Shown here: piece by piece, positions 63,903 through 64,000 of the stretch | Position numbering within the stretch: position 1 is the first letter of the stretch | Layout of the letters: each line of letters starts with the position of its first letter | NCBI RefSeq assembly: GCF_004135735.1 | Contig: NZ_CP012670.1 | Location: forward strand, 8,689,501 to 8,753,500 | From: Sorangium cellulosum | Lineage (GTDB): Bacteria > Myxococcota_A > Polyangia > Polyangiales > Polyangiaceae | Length of the DNA: 64,000 nt | Direction of reading: 5' to 3' | The notes under the pieces: model-generated | Told to the model about the DNA's origin: nothing | Databases searched by the model: none | What the model saw: only the letters and a program-made list of their open reading frames with translations | Program-made: the position numbers and the translations under genes

Positions 63903-64000
63903 ATGCTTTTCTCCCGCTCCGCCCGGACCTCGCTCGCCTCAGCAGCCCTCCCCTGCGCCGCGCTCCTCGTCGGCTGCGCGGATCCGGTGGGTCGATATGA
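63903..64000 (+). CDS. Lipoprotein (partial, 3' end off window)
   Basis: The last 98 bases encode MLFSRSARTS, then a hydrophobic stretch LASAALPCAALL ending in the lipobox LVGC (Cys25), then ADPVGRY. Only the signal peptide and a few mature residues are visible, so the function cannot be told. Its head-to-head position with fadL suggests an envelope or lipid-related role. Confidence 0.55.
   Translation, partial: MLFSRSARTSLASAALPCAALLVGCADPVGRY

Overview
The window is a high-GC chromosome segment. Its genes point to a Polyangiales/Sorangium-type myxobacterium (Myxococcota): many lipoproteins, Gly/Ala/Thr-rich spacers behind secretion signals, TPR and zinc-ribbon proteins, an OmpA protein with thrombospondin type-3 repeats, a sedolisin protease and a CHASE2-type sensor. 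The taxon is inferred from gene content; there is no rRNA gene. No tRNA, rRNA, CRISPR array, complete insertion sequence or replication origin was seen.

Layout. 1-5.7 kb: a two-domain PgsC/CapC-like membrane protein overlapping a membrane-anchored partner, and a secreted S53 protease. 6.2-8.6 kb: a CHASE2 sensor with a decayed kinase-like C-terminus. 8.7-16.6 kb: an accessory region, partly AT-richer, with a truncated TPR gene, two toxin-antitoxin-like pairs (DUF4258/MqsA-like and PIN/small partner), a GIY-YIG gene fused out of frame to an RNase H remnant, a DUF4268 gene split by one TGA codon, and a TM/TPR/AAA operon. 16.9-35.9 kb: Snf2 helicase, PspA, pyruvate phosphate dikinase, double-FKBP lipoprotein, RecF-like ATPase, peptide-type binding protein, an acyl-CoA mutase with isobutyryl-CoA mutase active-site residues, OmpA and BolA. 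36-39.5 kb: a fadN-fadA beta-oxidation operon. 40.5-46.4 kb: a four-gene operon read as a secreted nuclease toxin with a lipoprotein partner and two tandem immunity proteins. 47-54 kb: a coupled zinc-ribbon pair including a pseudo-protease, a NuoH with an added lipoprotein/IPT/PDZ module, and an iron-type ABC ATPase. 54.2-64 kb: PhaR-like regulator, ECF sigma and ZAS anti-sigma factor, glutathione synthetase, FolK, DEDDh exonuclease, DsbA-like lipoprotein, response regulator, FadL porin and the start of a divergent lipoprotein.

How genes work together. Several pairs are translationally coupled by 4-base ATGA or GTGA overlaps: PgsC-like/partner, DUF4258/MqsA-like, TM/TPR, the toxin operon, the zinc-ribbon pair and sigma/anti-sigma. 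FadL, FadN and FadA form a fatty-acid import and oxidation theme, with the acyl-CoA mutase nearby.

Intergenic regions are unusually structured. There are at least two families of long hairpin elements whose arms differ in sequence between copies but remain self-complementary, a MITE-like palindrome flanked by TAA, and several 26-45 bp tandem repeat arrays. The most notable items are the NuoH fusion (51.2-53.2 kb), the toxin operon (40.6-46.4 kb) and the covarying hairpin elements (20.7, 25.5, 35.1, 35.4 and 53.3 kb).
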